Assembly: GCF_900591205.1 (NCBI RefSeq)
Contig: NZ_UUPU01000105.1
Span: forward strand, 62,001-126,000
DNA from: Pseudomonas viridiflava
GTDB lineage: Bacteria > Pseudomonadota > Gammaproteobacteria > Pseudomonadales > Pseudomonadaceae
DNA: 64,000 nucleotides
Direction of reading: 5' to 3'
Below the pieces are notes generated by a model. That model was not told the origin of the DNA, did no database searches, and saw nothing but the letters and a program-made list of their open reading frames with translations. Position numbers and translations under genes: made by a program. Shown here piece after piece: positions 44,100 through 52,894 of this stretch (the first letter of the stretch is position 1; the number at the start of each line of letters is the position of its first letter).

Positions 44100-44124
44100 G
44101 AGGCCCTGACAAACACCACAAGAC

Positions 44125-45261
44125 TCAAAGCGCCCGCGCAATAATCTCCTTCATGATCTCATTGGTCCCCGCATAAATCCGCTGCACCCGAGCATCCGCC
44201 CAGGCCCGCGCAATCGGGTATTCCCACATGAAGCCGTAGCCGCCGTGCAACTGAACACACTCGTCGAGCACCTTGCATTGCAGGTCAGTGGCCCAGTACT
44301 TCGCCATCGCCGCCGTAGGCACATCCAGCTTGCCTTCCAGGTGCAACGCCATGCACTTGTCGACGAACACGCGGCCGATCTGAATCTCGGTAGCCATCTC
44401 CGCCAGCTTGAACCGGGTGTTCTGGAAGTCGGCAATCGCCTTGCCGAACGCCTTGCGCTCGCGGGTGTAGTCCAGGGTCCACTGCAGCGCCGCCTCGGCG
44501 CAGGACAGCGCGCCAATCGCCACGCTCAGGCGCTCCTGCGGTAACTCCTGCATTAAATACGCGAAGCCCATGCCCGCCTGGCCCAGCAGATTTTCCTTGG
44601 GCACGCGCACGTCCTGGAAAAACAGCTCGGAGGTGTCCTGGGCCTTCATACCGACCTTTTCCAGGCGCTTGCCTTTGGCAAAACCCGGCGTGTCAGCCTC
44701 CACCAGAAACAGGCTGGTGCCCTTGGCGCCGGCCTTGGGGTCGGTCTTGGCGACCACAATCACCAACTCGGCGAGAAAACCGTTGGTGATAAACGTCTTG
44801 GACCCGTTGATCACATACTCATCGCCGTCCAGCACTGCGGTGGTCTTGACCCCTTGCAAATCGGAGCCGGCCCCCGGCTCAGTCATGGCGATGGCCGTGA
44901 CCATCTCCCCCGAGATCAATTTGGGCAGGTATTGGTGCTTCAGCGCCTCACTGCCGTAATGCAGGATGTACGGCGCGACAATGTCCGAATGCAGCGAAAA
45001 CCCGATGCCGGTCAGCCCCAGGCGGCTGATCTCCTCGATCACCACCGCGCTGTAGAGAAAGTCCGCGCCGAGGCCGCCGTACGCCTCTGGCAGGTGGGAA
45101 CACAGCATCCCAGCCTCCCCCGCCTTGCTCCACAGGCCACGGTCGATATACCCCTGTTTCTCCCATTGCCCATGGAACGGCGCGGCGTGTTTTTCGAGGA
45201 AAGTGCGCACGCTTTCGCGGAAGAGTTCGTGTTCCGGGCTGAACAAGGTTCTGGGGATCAT
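44125..45261 (-). CDS. Acyl-CoA dehydrogenase (LCAD/isovaleryl type)
   Basis: 378 residues, FAD-dependent acyl-CoA dehydrogenase fold. The FAD-contact MTEPGAGSDLQG and the C-terminal YAGTNEIMKEIIARAL are clear. The C-terminal catalytic Glu of medium-chain enzymes is replaced by Ala (YAGT in place of YEGT). The base is probably the Glu of LPQERLSVA, as in long-chain and isovaleryl-CoA dehydrogenases. The exact substrate is unknown. It is divergent from the AraC-type gene, 145 bases apart. Confidence 0.9.
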   Translation of the reverse strand: MIPRTLFSPEHELFRESVRTFLEKHAAPFHGQWEKQGYIDRGLWSKAGEAGMLCSHLPEAYGGLGADFLYSAVVIEEISRLGLTGIGFSLHSDIVAPYILHYGSEALKHQYLPKLISGEMVTAIAMTEPGAGSDLQGVKTTAVLDGDEYVINGSKTFITNGFLAELVIVVAKTDPKAGAKGTSLFLVEADTPGFAKGKRLEKVGMKAQDTSELFFQDVRVPKENLLGQAGMGFAYLMQELPQERLSVAIGALSCAEAALQWTLDYTRERKAFGKAIADFQNTRFKLAEMATEIQIGRVFVDKCMALHLEGKLDVPTAAMAKYWATDLQCKVLDECVQLHGGYGFMWEYPIARAWADARVQRIYAGTNEIMKEIIARAL

Positions 45262-45406
45262 GGGTCACCTGCGTGGATTGTCGGACAAAGACGAGCCCAC
45301 AGAGCCTATGCCGCGAAGGCGTCACGGGACACTGGACACATGCGACAAAAAATAAGACGATCCAGCCGTCTGGTGACCACTTTCCCCTATAAGAATAAAT
45401 GAAATT

Positions 45407-46402
45407 ATGTCTAACCAAATCTCCACCCCATTGCGGCGCGTCAGCATTTTGGCCATTGATCGGGTATTCGCTTCAACCCTCATGCAAGCCAAGGATTTTT
45501 TCCACCTCGCCAGCCTGCGGTATGGCAAACAGCAGGGCCTGGGCCTTACGCCCGCGTTCGAAACGCGCCTGGTCAGCCCCGACGGGCAATCGGTGCGCAG
45601 CTTCAGTGACGTGATCATGCCGGTGGATGGCGGACTCGAAGACGCCGACATCATCGTATTACCGGCCTTCTGGGATGACTTCGACGCGCTGTGCACGCGC
45701 TACCCGCAGGTGCTGCCCTGGTTGCGCGAGCAACACGCACGCGGCGCCGTGCTCTGCGGCGAAGCTACCGGGGTGTTCTGGCTGGCCGAGGCCGGGCTGT
45801 TGGATGGCAAGGAGGCGACCACCTACTGGCGTTTCTTCACGGCCTTCAGCGAGCGCTTCCCCAAGGTCCAGCTCAACCAGGACAAGCACCTTACCGACGC
45901 CGACAACCTGTATTGCGCCGGCGGCACCACCTCGGCGTGCGACCTTTACATCTACCTGATCGAGCGTTTCTGCGGCGCCACTATCGCCCAGGCCGTGGCC
46001 CGCGACATTCTCTACGAAGTGCAGCGCAGCTATTCACCGGGGCGCATTGGTTTTGGCGGGCAAAAGCTGCATCAGGACGTGATCATCCTGCAGATCCAGC
46101 ACTGGCTCGAAGAGCATTTTGCCGACAAGTTCCGCTTCGAAGACGTTGCCCGGGAACACGGCATGAGCATCCGCAACTTTATGCGCCGCTTCCAGACCGC
46201 CACAGGGGACAAGCCGCTGCATTACTTGCAGAGACTGCGCATCGAGACGGCCAAGGGCTTGCTCTCGGGCAGCCGCAAGAGCATCAAGACCATCAGTTAT
46301 GAGGTGGGTTACGACGATGCGAGTTTCTTTGCGCGACTGTTCAGGCAGCACACCGAGCTCTCGCCGAACCAGTACCGCCAGCAATTCCAGCAGGCCGCAT
46401 AA
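45407..46402 (+). CDS. GlxA-type AraC regulator with DJ-1/PfpI domain
   Basis: 331 residues. The N-terminal DJ-1/PfpI-like amidotransferase domain (about 10-195) has Cys117 in VLCGEATG at the nucleophile elbow. The C-terminal AraC/XylS DNA-binding domain (about 225-325) has two helix-turn-helices (FRFEDVAREHGMSIRNFMRR and KTISYEVGYDDASFFARLF). Regulators of this type often sense quaternary amines or amino acids. It faces the acyl-CoA dehydrogenase across a shared promoter gap and may control it. Confidence 0.9.
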   Translation: MSNQISTPLRRVSILAIDRVFASTLMQAKDFFHLASLRYGKQQGLGLTPAFETRLVSPDGQSVRSFSDVIMPVDGGLEDADIIVLPAFWDDFDALCTRYPQVLPWLREQHARGAVLCGEATGVFWLAEAGLLDGKEATTYWRFFTAFSERFPKVQLNQDKHLTDADNLYCAGGTTSACDLYIYLIERFCGATIAQAVARDILYEVQRSYSPGRIGFGGQKLHQDVIILQIQHWLEEHFADKFRFEDVAREHGMSIRNFMRRFQTATGDKPLHYLQRLRIETAKGLLSGSRKSIKTISYEVGYDDASFFARLFRQHTELSPNQYRQQFQQAA

Positions 46403-46406
46403 ACCA

Positions 46407-46499
46407 AATGTGGCAGGGGGCTTGCCCCCGATAGCGGTATGTCAGTGCCAGATTTGCTGACTGACCCACTGCCATCGGGGGCAAGCCCCCTCCCACATT
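46407..46499. repeat. REP pair (REPIN) 8
   Basis: Inverted copies at 46407-46432 and 46474-46499 of the GTGGCAGGGGGCTTGCCCCC type. It lies between the convergent araC-type gene and zapE. Confidence 0.88.
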
Positions 46500-46515
46500 T
46501 TGATCTACACCGTTC

Positions 46516-47610
46516 TTAAGGCTTGTGCCCACGCGACAGGAACTCGTGGGACTGCATCTCCAGCAAGCGGCTCAGCGTGCGCTGGAATTCGAAGTTCAAA
46601 CGCCCACCCGTGTAGAGATCCTTCAGCTCGACTTCCGCCGAGATGATCAGCTTCACGTTACGGTCGTAGAACTCATCGACCATGTTGATGAAACGGCGCG
46701 CGATATCGTCGGTGGTGACGCCCATCTGCTCTACGCCGCTGAGGATCACCGCATGGAAGATCTTGCCCAGTTCGATGTAGTCGTTCTGGCTGCGCGGGCC
46801 GTCGCAGAGCGCGCGGAAGTCGAACCAGGCCACGTCATCGCAAGTACGCAGCGCGATGATTTCACGGTTCTCGATCATCAGCTTGTCGTTTTCCACCGCC
46901 TGCGTGCATTCCGGCGTGAGGGCACGGAAGCTTTTGCGCAGGCTTTCGTGCGCCGCTTCGTTCAGCGGGAAGTGGAACAGCTCCGCTTGCTCGAGGTGAC
47001 GCAGGCGGTAGTCGACGCCGCTGTCGACGTTGACGATCTCGGTGTTCTGCTTGATCAGCGCGATGGCCGGCAGGAAGCGCGCGCGCTGCAGGCCGTCCTT
47101 GTACAGGCCGTCGGGCACGATGTTCGAGGTGGCGACCAGGGTCACGCCATTCTTGAACAGCTCTTCCATCAGGGTGCCGAGGATCATGGCGTCGGTGATG
47201 TCGGAGACGAAAAACTCATCGAAGCAAATCACCCGCGCTTCTTCGGAGAAACGCTTGGCGATGATGGTCAGCGGGTTTTTCTCACCCGGCAGGGTCTTCA
47301 TCTCTTCGTGCACACGCTTCATAAAGCGGTGGAAGTGGGTGCGGACCTTTTCCTTGAACGGCAGCGCCTCAAAGAAGGTGTCGACCAGGTAAGTCTTGCC
47401 GCGGCCGACGCCGCCCCAGAAATACAGGCCCTTGACCGGCGTGTGGTCTTTCTTGCCAAACAGCTTGCTGAACATCCCTGGCTTGCTTTGCGAGGCCGCG
47501 ACCAGGTCTTCGTACAGGCGCTGCAAATGACGCACCGCATTTTCCTGGGCCGCGTCATGGAAGAATTCAGGGCGTTTCAGATCAGCTTGATATCGTTCTA
47601 GGGGCGTCAT
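46516..47610 (-). CDS. zapE: ZapE, AFG1-like ATPase
   Basis: 364 residues. Walker A is GGVGRGKT (66-73), Walker B ICFDEFFVSD, and the sensor region TSNIVPDGLYKDGLQR is characteristic of ZapE/AFG1. ZapE acts at the division ring, destabilising FtsZ filaments when cells are stressed. The start at 47610 (MTPLERYQ) is the family start. It follows trpS after a terminator. Confidence 0.94.
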   Translation of the reverse strand: MTPLERYQADLKRPEFFHDAAQENAVRHLQRLYEDLVAASQSKPGMFSKLFGKKDHTPVKGLYFWGGVGRGKTYLVDTFFEALPFKEKVRTHFHRFMKRVHEEMKTLPGEKNPLTIIAKRFSEEARVICFDEFFVSDITDAMILGTLMEELFKNGVTLVATSNIVPDGLYKDGLQRARFLPAIALIKQNTEIVNVDSGVDYRLRHLEQAELFHFPLNEAAHESLRKSFRALTPECTQAVENDKLMIENREIIALRTCDDVAWFDFRALCDGPRSQNDYIELGKIFHAVILSGVEQMGVTTDDIARRFINMVDEFYDRNVKLIISAEVELKDLYTGGRLNFEFQRTLSRLLEMQSHEFLSRGHKP

Positions 47611-47630
47611 AATTTCGTTAGCAAGGCAAC

Positions 47631-47660
47631 AAAAACGGGCCGTCACTGTAACGACGGCCC
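47631..47660 (-). terminator. Rho-independent terminator of trpS
   Basis: On the minus strand GGGCCGTC and GACGGCCC pair around an eight-base loop and are followed by GTTTTTG. It lies in the 79-base gap between trpS and zapE, so the two genes can be uncoupled. Confidence 0.82.
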
Positions 47661-47689
47661 TGGATAATGGCAATCAACCCTTGGTCGGG

Positions 47690-49045
47690 TTAATCCTCGG
47701 TTGGGGTCAACGCAACGCGCAACGCCTCAATGGCCGCATCACGCGACGCACCGTCGACAAACTCGGCGCTGTCGGCCACCGCAGCGCCGTCCAGCCATAC
47801 GCTGAAGCTCAGGGCCTCAGTACGCACATCCAGCGCGTCAGCGCTTTGCAGTTGCTTGGTCACCGCGCCGGCTGTTTTGCCGTCGGCGAAGTTGCGCGAC
47901 AGCAGCAGTTGCTCACCATCGGCCGCCAGCAGGCGGAAACGGAAGCTGCCATCGTCTTCGCGAAAGCTCACAAAGCGTGCGGCTTTGGCGGCTTTCTTTT
48001 TGGTGGTCACCGGCGCAGCCGCCTGGTTGACGAACGAACGCAGGCCAACCGCCTCGCGCAGCTCGGCGAGGAACGGCGCTGCCACGGCGCGGGCCTTCTT
48101 GGCGCCGACCAACAGCAAGTCTTCCATGTCCGAGGGGCGCGACATCAGTTGGTGGTAACGCTCGCGGGCTTCGCCCAATTGGCCGTCCAGCAGCTTGAAC
48201 AAGCGGTTCTTCGCCTCGCCCCAGCCCAGCCCCTGCAGCAGCTCGGCGCGGAACTCTTGTTCCTGGGCCTTGCTGGCAAACGCCTGGTACAGGGTGAACA
48301 GGTGAGAGGTGTCCGGGTCCTTGGCTTCGCCGGGTGCGCGGGAATCGGTGACGATCCGCGAGATGGCGTCCTTCATGTCCTTGGCGCTGGTGAACAACGG
48401 GATGGTGTTGTCGTAGCTTTTCGACATCTTGCGGCCGTCCAGGCCCGGCAAGGTAGCGACGCTTTCTTCAATCAACGCCTCGGGCATGGTGAAGAATTCT
48501 TTACCGTTGCCGAACAGGTGGTTGAAGCGCTGGCCGATGTCGCGGGCCATTTCCACATGCTGGATCTGGTCGCGGCCGACCGGCACCTTGTGCGCGTTGA
48601 ACATCAAGATGTCCGCCGCCATCAGCACCGGGTAGCTGTACAGGCCCATGGTAATGCCCGCATCCGGGTCTTCGCCGGTTTCCACGTTTTTGTCCACCGA
48701 AGCCTTGTAGGCATGGGCGCGGTTGAGCAGGCCCTTGGCGGCGACGCAGGTCAGCAGCCAGGTCAGCTCGGGGATCTGGGGGATGTCGGATTGGCGGTAG
48801 AAGGTCACCCGGTTTACATCCAGGCCACCGGCCAGCCAGGTCGCGGCGATTTCCATACGCGAGCGCTGGATGCGCTGCGGGTCATCACATTTGATCAGGG
48901 CGTGGTAGTCGGCCAGGAAGTAGAAAGAGTCGGCATTCGCGTCCTGGCTGGCGAGGATTGCCGGGCGGATCGCACCGGCGTAATTGCCCAAGTGCGGCGT
49001 GCCGGTGGTGGTGATGCCGGTGAGGATACGGGTACGAGTCGTCAT
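47690..49045 (-). CDS. trpS: TrpS, tryptophanyl-tRNA synthetase with C-terminal extension
   Basis: 451 residues, over 100 longer than E. coli TrpS. The class I motifs are TGTPHLGN (HIGH type, 14-21) and KMSKS (206-210). After residue 345 comes a Lys/Ala linker and an extra domain of about 95 residues that looks like UPF0339/DUF1508 modules (GSFRFRLLAADGEQLLLSRN and a second, weaker copy). It charges tRNA-Trp. It lies 24 bases after the alpha/beta hydrolase gene on the same strand. Confidence 0.96.
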   Translation of the reverse strand: MTTRTRILTGITTTGTPHLGNYAGAIRPAILASQDANADSFYFLADYHALIKCDDPQRIQRSRMEIAATWLAGGLDVNRVTFYRQSDIPQIPELTWLLTCVAAKGLLNRAHAYKASVDKNVETGEDPDAGITMGLYSYPVLMAADILMFNAHKVPVGRDQIQHVEMARDIGQRFNHLFGNGKEFFTMPEALIEESVATLPGLDGRKMSKSYDNTIPLFTSAKDMKDAISRIVTDSRAPGEAKDPDTSHLFTLYQAFASKAQEQEFRAELLQGLGWGEAKNRLFKLLDGQLGEARERYHQLMSRPSDMEDLLLVGAKKARAVAAPFLAELREAVGLRSFVNQAAAPVTTKKKAAKAARFVSFREDDGSFRFRLLAADGEQLLLSRNFADGKTAGAVTKQLQSADALDVRTEALSFSVWLDGAAVADSAEFVDGASRDAAIEALRVALTPTED

Positions 49046-49069
49046 GGGTAATCGCTTATCAGACTGCTA

Positions 49070-49699
49070 TCAATTCGAGAGGCGCGGCAGCACCAGATCC
49101 TTCAGATCGGTCAGCTTGCCATGAAAAAAGTGTCCGCATTCTGCCACTTTCAGCAGCTCATGGGGGCGTTTCAGGGCGCCGGACCAATCGTAGACGAGTT
49201 GCGGGTCGACTACTTCGTCGGTTTCCGGCTGGATCAGGGTCAATGGGCAACCCTGGGGCAGCACGTCGCTGTCGCGCAGGCGCATCACCGCAGCGGCGAC
49301 CATGAACAGGTGCGCGAGCTTTTCGCCCTTGGCTTCCAGGCGCCCACCGAGGCTGGCGGCCACATAACCGCCGAAGGAAAAACCAAGCAAGGTGATCGGC
49401 AAGTCGGGGTGTTTTTCGCGCAGCCAGCTGACGGCCGCTTCAGCATCGTCGACTTCACCGGTGGCCATGTCGTGGGTGCCGGCACTCGCGCCGACGCCAC
49501 GATAATTGAAACGCAATGTGATCAAACCGGCATCGCGGGCGGTGCGTTGCAGGGTCGATACGACTTTATTGAGCATGGTCCCACCCTGCACCGGGTTAGG
49601 GTGGCAGATCAGCGCCAGGCCACGTGGCTCGGGGTGATCCAGATACAGGGCTTCCAATTGGCCCACCGGGCCATCTATCAAAACCGGGGTTTCACGCAT
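49070..49699 (-). CDS. Alpha/beta hydrolase
   Basis: 209 residues. The nucleophile elbow is GFSFGG with Ser108; the family motif HPNPVQGGTMLNKVV (33-47) marks the small group typified by E. coli-like YheT/dienelactone relatives in pseudomonads. The Asp and His of the triad are likely Asp158 and His188 regions (PETDEVVD and CGHFFHG). The substrate is unknown. The ATG at 49699 (MRETPVLIDGP) is preferred; an ATG at 49762 would add 21 residues of unlike sequence. Confidence 0.86.
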   Translation of the reverse strand: MRETPVLIDGPVGQLEALYLDHPEPRGLALICHPNPVQGGTMLNKVVSTLQRTARDAGLITLRFNYRGVGASAGTHDMATGEVDDAEAAVSWLREKHPDLPITLLGFSFGGYVAASLGGRLEAKGEKLAHLFMVAAAVMRLRDSDVLPQGCPLTLIQPETDEVVDPQLVYDWSGALKRPHELLKVAECGHFFHGKLTDLKDLVLPRLSN

Positions 49700-49846
49700 G
49701 AGCAAGGAATGAACTCCGTGACCTCTCAAAGGGTCGACTCGTCTAGCTAAAAGTCTGTGCATGGCATCATTGCGAGCTTAATCGCGGTATACAGCGCAGG
49801 TCCGAGCCGTTAACGTAAAGCAAAGCCGTTTATAGAGGAAGGACTC

Positions 49847-50284
49847 GTGGAACACTCGCTCTTAGTTTGGTTGTTGCCGACTCTTGCCCTGGTTGCCGGT
49901 GTCGCCATTGGTTTCCTGGTTGCTCGCTTGCTGCCGAATGCCGCGCCTAACCGCACGCAGCGTCAGCTGGATGACATTCAGGAACGTTTTGACAGTTATC
50001 AGAACGAGGTTGTTACCCACTTCAACAGCACCGCGACCCTGGTCAAGAAGCTCACTCAGAGCTACCAGGAAGTACAGGATCACCTCGCCGATGGCGCCAA
50101 CCGCCTGGCTCTCGACGACATTACCCGTCAGCGCCTGCTGGCCGCGCTGCATTCCGATGCACCGCAAGCTCCACGCGAACGCCTGACCCCACCCCGGGAA
50201 AACCAGGAGCCACCACGGGACTACGCGCCAAAAACGCCGAACGCCCCAGGCATGCTGGATGAGCATTACGGCCTGAAGAAGTAA
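49847..50284 (+). CDS. zapG: ZapG/YhcB, DUF1043 inner-membrane division protein
   Basis: 145 residues with a GTG start after AGAGGAAGGACTC. The N-terminal membrane helix (about 4-25, VWLLPTLALVAGVAIGFLVA) is followed by a coiled coil (RQLDDIQERFDSYQNEVVTHF) and a disordered Pro-rich tail. YhcB/ZapG links elongasome and divisome in E. coli. It is divergent from the hydrolase and ends at a strong terminator. Confidence 0.92.
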   Translation: MEHSLLVWLLPTLALVAGVAIGFLVARLLPNAAPNRTQRQLDDIQERFDSYQNEVVTHFNSTATLVKKLTQSYQEVQDHLADGANRLALDDITRQRLLAALHSDAPQAPRERLTPPRENQEPPRDYAPKTPNAPGMLDEHYGLKK

Positions 50285-50301
50285 GCCCTCTTCAAGCACT
50301 G

Positions 50302-50339
50302 AAAAAGCCCGGCTGATCAATGATCAGCCGGGCTTTTTT
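50302..50339 (+). terminator. Rho-independent terminator of zapG
   Basis: A stem AAAAAGCCCGGCTGATCA / TGATCAGCCGGGCTTTTTT closes almost completely, followed by a run of T, 18 bases after the zapG stop. Confidence 0.92.
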
Positions 50340-50373
50340 GTGCGTGCTCACTCGCCGGAACACTGAGGTCAAC

Positions 50374-50492
50374 TGTGGGAGGGGCGGTGCGACGATTCGA
50401 CTTGCCCCCGATGGCAGTTTGTCAGTCACAACACCTGCAGCTGACACACCGCTATCGGGGGCAAGTCGAATCGTCGCACCGCCCCTCCCACA
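50374..50492. repeat. REP pair (REPIN) 9, enlarged variant
   Basis: Two exact inverted arms of 39 bases (50374-50412 and 50454-50492). Each is the usual GTGGGAGGGG..CTTGCCCCCGAT core with 16 extra bases, GGTGCGACGATTCGAC, in the middle, present in both arms so pairing is kept. The inner GTCAG / CTGAC words add to the stem. Confidence 0.9.
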
Positions 50493-50508
50493 CTGACCGA
50501 GTTTGACC

Positions 50509-52233
50509 TTACGCGGGCTGCTGTTCCTGCAACCGCCCACCCTCGATCCGCACATGCCGCCCATGGAAGCGCTTGAGGCTGCTGCGGTGGCCGACGCTGA
50601 CGATGCTCAGCCCCGGCAGTTCATCAATCAACGCCTGATACAGCGTCGCCTCGTCCTCTTCATCCATCGCCGACGTGGCTTCGTCCATGTACAGCCATTG
50701 CGGTGCGAACAGCAAGGCGCGAGCAAAGGCCAGGCGCTGCTGCTCGCCTGGCGAGAGCATGCGCTGCCAGTGGTTGGCCTCATCCAGGCGGGCGACCAGA
50801 TGCGGCAGGCGGCAGGTCTCCAGCACCTGTGCATAACGTTCCGCGGGGTAGGCGCTGTCGTCCTGTGGATAACTCAACACCGCCTTCAACGTGCCAATCG
50901 GCAAGTAAGGTTTTTGCGGCAGGAACAGATAACGCTCGGCCGGCAAGCGGATAGTGCCGTGACCGTTGGGCCACAGGTTGCCCATGGCACGCAGCAAGGT
51001 CGACTTGCCGCTGCCGGAGCGACCGCTGAGCATCAGCCGCTCGCCTTCGGCCACCGTCAGGTCGGCGCCCTGCAGCAAATGGCGGCCGTCGGCCAGGTCC
51101 AGGCTCAAGTCTTTGACCTGCAATTCGCCGCCCTGATGCTGCAGGCCGATCCCCATGGCGCGGCCTTCGTTGTCCTGCATGGCCTGGCCGAAACTCAGCA
51201 GACGATCACAGGTGGCGCGCCAACTGGCGAGCAGCGTATAAGCATCGACAAACCAGCTCAGGCTGCCCTGCACACTGCCGAACGCCTGGGCCACCTGCAT
51301 CAGCACGCCCAGTTCGATTTTTCCGGCAAAATAACGCGGCGCCGCGACCACAAAGGGAAAGATGATCGCGATCTGCGAGTAACCGCTGGTAAAGAAGCTC
51401 AGACGCTTCTTGAGCTGCATGATGCTCCAGAAGTTGCTCCACACCCGCCCAAAACGCGCACTCAATTGCTGATGCTCGTTGGGCTCGCCATTGAACAGCG
51501 CGATGCTTTCCGCGTTCTCGCGCACCCGCACCAGACTGAAACGCAAGTCGGCCTCAAACCTTTGTTGACGATTGCTCAAGCCGATCAGTTTGCGACCAAT
51601 CAAGTGAGTCAACCAACTGCCGATCACCGCGTAAACCAGCGCGGCCCAGAACATGTAGCCGGGAATCGTAATGCCCCATACCTCGATGCTGCCGGATACG
51701 CCCCACAGAATCACCGAGAACGACACCAGGCTCACCAGGTTGCTGATAAAACCCAGCCCCAGGGTAAGGGTGCTGCTGGTGAAGGCGTTGAGGTCTTCGG
51801 AGATACGCTGGTCGGGGTTATCGGTGTAACCGCCGTATTCCAGGTGGTAGTAATTTTTGTGGCCGAGCCATTGGGCAAAGTAGCTTTCCGTCAGCCAGCG
51901 GCGCCAGCGGATGGTGAGCATCTGTTGCAGGTAAGAGGTGAACACACCGGTCACGATCGCCACCACGGCAATCACGCTGAAGTACATCAGCAGATGGGTG
52001 AAAGCGTCGTAGTCCTTGTGTTCCAGTGCGTTGTAGAAATCCCGGTTCCAGCTGTTGAACCACACCGAGACGGCGACGCTGAACAGCGACAACCCCAGCA
52101 CCACCAACAATAGCAGCCAGGCTTTGCCCTTCTCTTCGCTGCGCCAGTAAGGCGTGATCAACCCCCACACCCGCCGTAAAAATTGCCCACGCACCGCGTC
52201 GTTGACCGCGGAATATTCAGCGTTCTGATTCAT
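50509..52233 (-). CDS. SbmA/YddA-like ABC transporter (fused membrane and ATPase domains)
   Basis: 574 residues. The N-terminal half is the SbmA/BacA-like membrane domain with about six helices (WNSWNRDFYNALEHKDYD is the family signature). The C-terminal ATPase has Walker A GRSGSGKST, signature LSPGEQQRLAFARAL and Walker B WLYMDEATSAMDE. Members move peptides, vitamin B12 or very-long acyl groups; direction and substrate are not fixed here. The upstream 100 bases to roxR carry no distinctive repeat. Confidence 0.9.
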   Translation of the reverse strand: MNQNAEYSAVNDAVRGQFLRRVWGLITPYWRSEEKGKAWLLLLVVLGLSLFSVAVSVWFNSWNRDFYNALEHKDYDAFTHLLMYFSVIAVVAIVTGVFTSYLQQMLTIRWRRWLTESYFAQWLGHKNYYHLEYGGYTDNPDQRISEDLNAFTSSTLTLGLGFISNLVSLVSFSVILWGVSGSIEVWGITIPGYMFWAALVYAVIGSWLTHLIGRKLIGLSNRQQRFEADLRFSLVRVRENAESIALFNGEPNEHQQLSARFGRVWSNFWSIMQLKKRLSFFTSGYSQIAIIFPFVVAAPRYFAGKIELGVLMQVAQAFGSVQGSLSWFVDAYTLLASWRATCDRLLSFGQAMQDNEGRAMGIGLQHQGGELQVKDLSLDLADGRHLLQGADLTVAEGERLMLSGRSGSGKSTLLRAMGNLWPNGHGTIRLPAERYLFLPQKPYLPIGTLKAVLSYPQDDSAYPAERYAQVLETCRLPHLVARLDEANHWQRMLSPGEQQRLAFARALLFAPQWLYMDEATSAMDEEDEATLYQALIDELPGLSIVSVGHRSSLKRFHGRHVRIEGGRLQEQQPA

Positions 52234-52333
52234 CGTTCAGGCTCGGTAGGGAAATGGAGACAGGCGTTTGAACCGATCATAGACGATCGGTTCAGGGCTC
52301 CGTGCGGCCTGAAGCAGGTTGTTCAGACTTCGT

Positions 52334-52894
52334 TCAGCGACGTACCGGGCGCTTCTGCAACTTGCGCTGCAAGGTGCGGCGGTGCATGCCCAAGGCGCGG
52401 GCCGTGGCGGAGATGTTGCCTTCGTGCTCGGTGAGCACACGCTGGATGTGCTCCCACTGCAGGCGGTCCACCGACATCGGGTTTTCCGGCACCAGGGTGT
52501 CGAGGTCGGCGTGCTCGGAGAGCAAGGCGGCCAGCACATCATCGGCATCCGCCGGTTTGCACAGGTAGTTGCAGGCGCCGCGCTTGATCGCCTCGACAGC
52601 GGTGGCGATGCTGGAATAACCGGTGAGGATCACCACGCGCATTTCCGGGTCGAGTTCCAGCAGCTTGGGCAGCAGCACCAGGCCGGAATCGCCGTCCATT
52701 TTCAGGTCGAGCGCGGCGTAGTCCGGCAGATCGGCCTGGGCGATGGTCAAGCCTTCCTCGGCTGAACCTGCGGTGCTCACGCGAAAACCGCGACGGCTCA
52801 TGGCGCGCGCCATCACGCGGGTAAAGGTGGCGTCGTCATCTACCAGCAGCAGGTGCGGCAGTTCTTCGCCTTCGACTTGGATCTCGTCACTCAT
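52334..52894 (-). CDS. roxR: RoxR, PrrA/RegA-type redox response regulator
   Basis: 186 residues. The receiver domain has acidic Asp19-Asp20 and phospho-acceptor Asp63 (AALDLKMDGDSG). The C-terminal Fis-like helix-turn-helix reads GNISATARALGMHRRTLQRK, the invariant RegA/PrrA/ActR sequence. In pseudomonads RoxR controls terminal oxidases and cyanide resistance. Its start overlaps the roxS stop by 8 bases. Confidence 0.95.
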   Translation of the reverse strand: MSDEIQVEGEELPHLLLVDDDATFTRVMARAMSRRGFRVSTAGSAEEGLTIAQADLPDYAALDLKMDGDSGLVLLPKLLELDPEMRVVILTGYSSIATAVEAIKRGACNYLCKPADADDVLAALLSEHADLDTLVPENPMSVDRLQWEHIQRVLTEHEGNISATARALGMHRRTLQRKLQKRPVRR

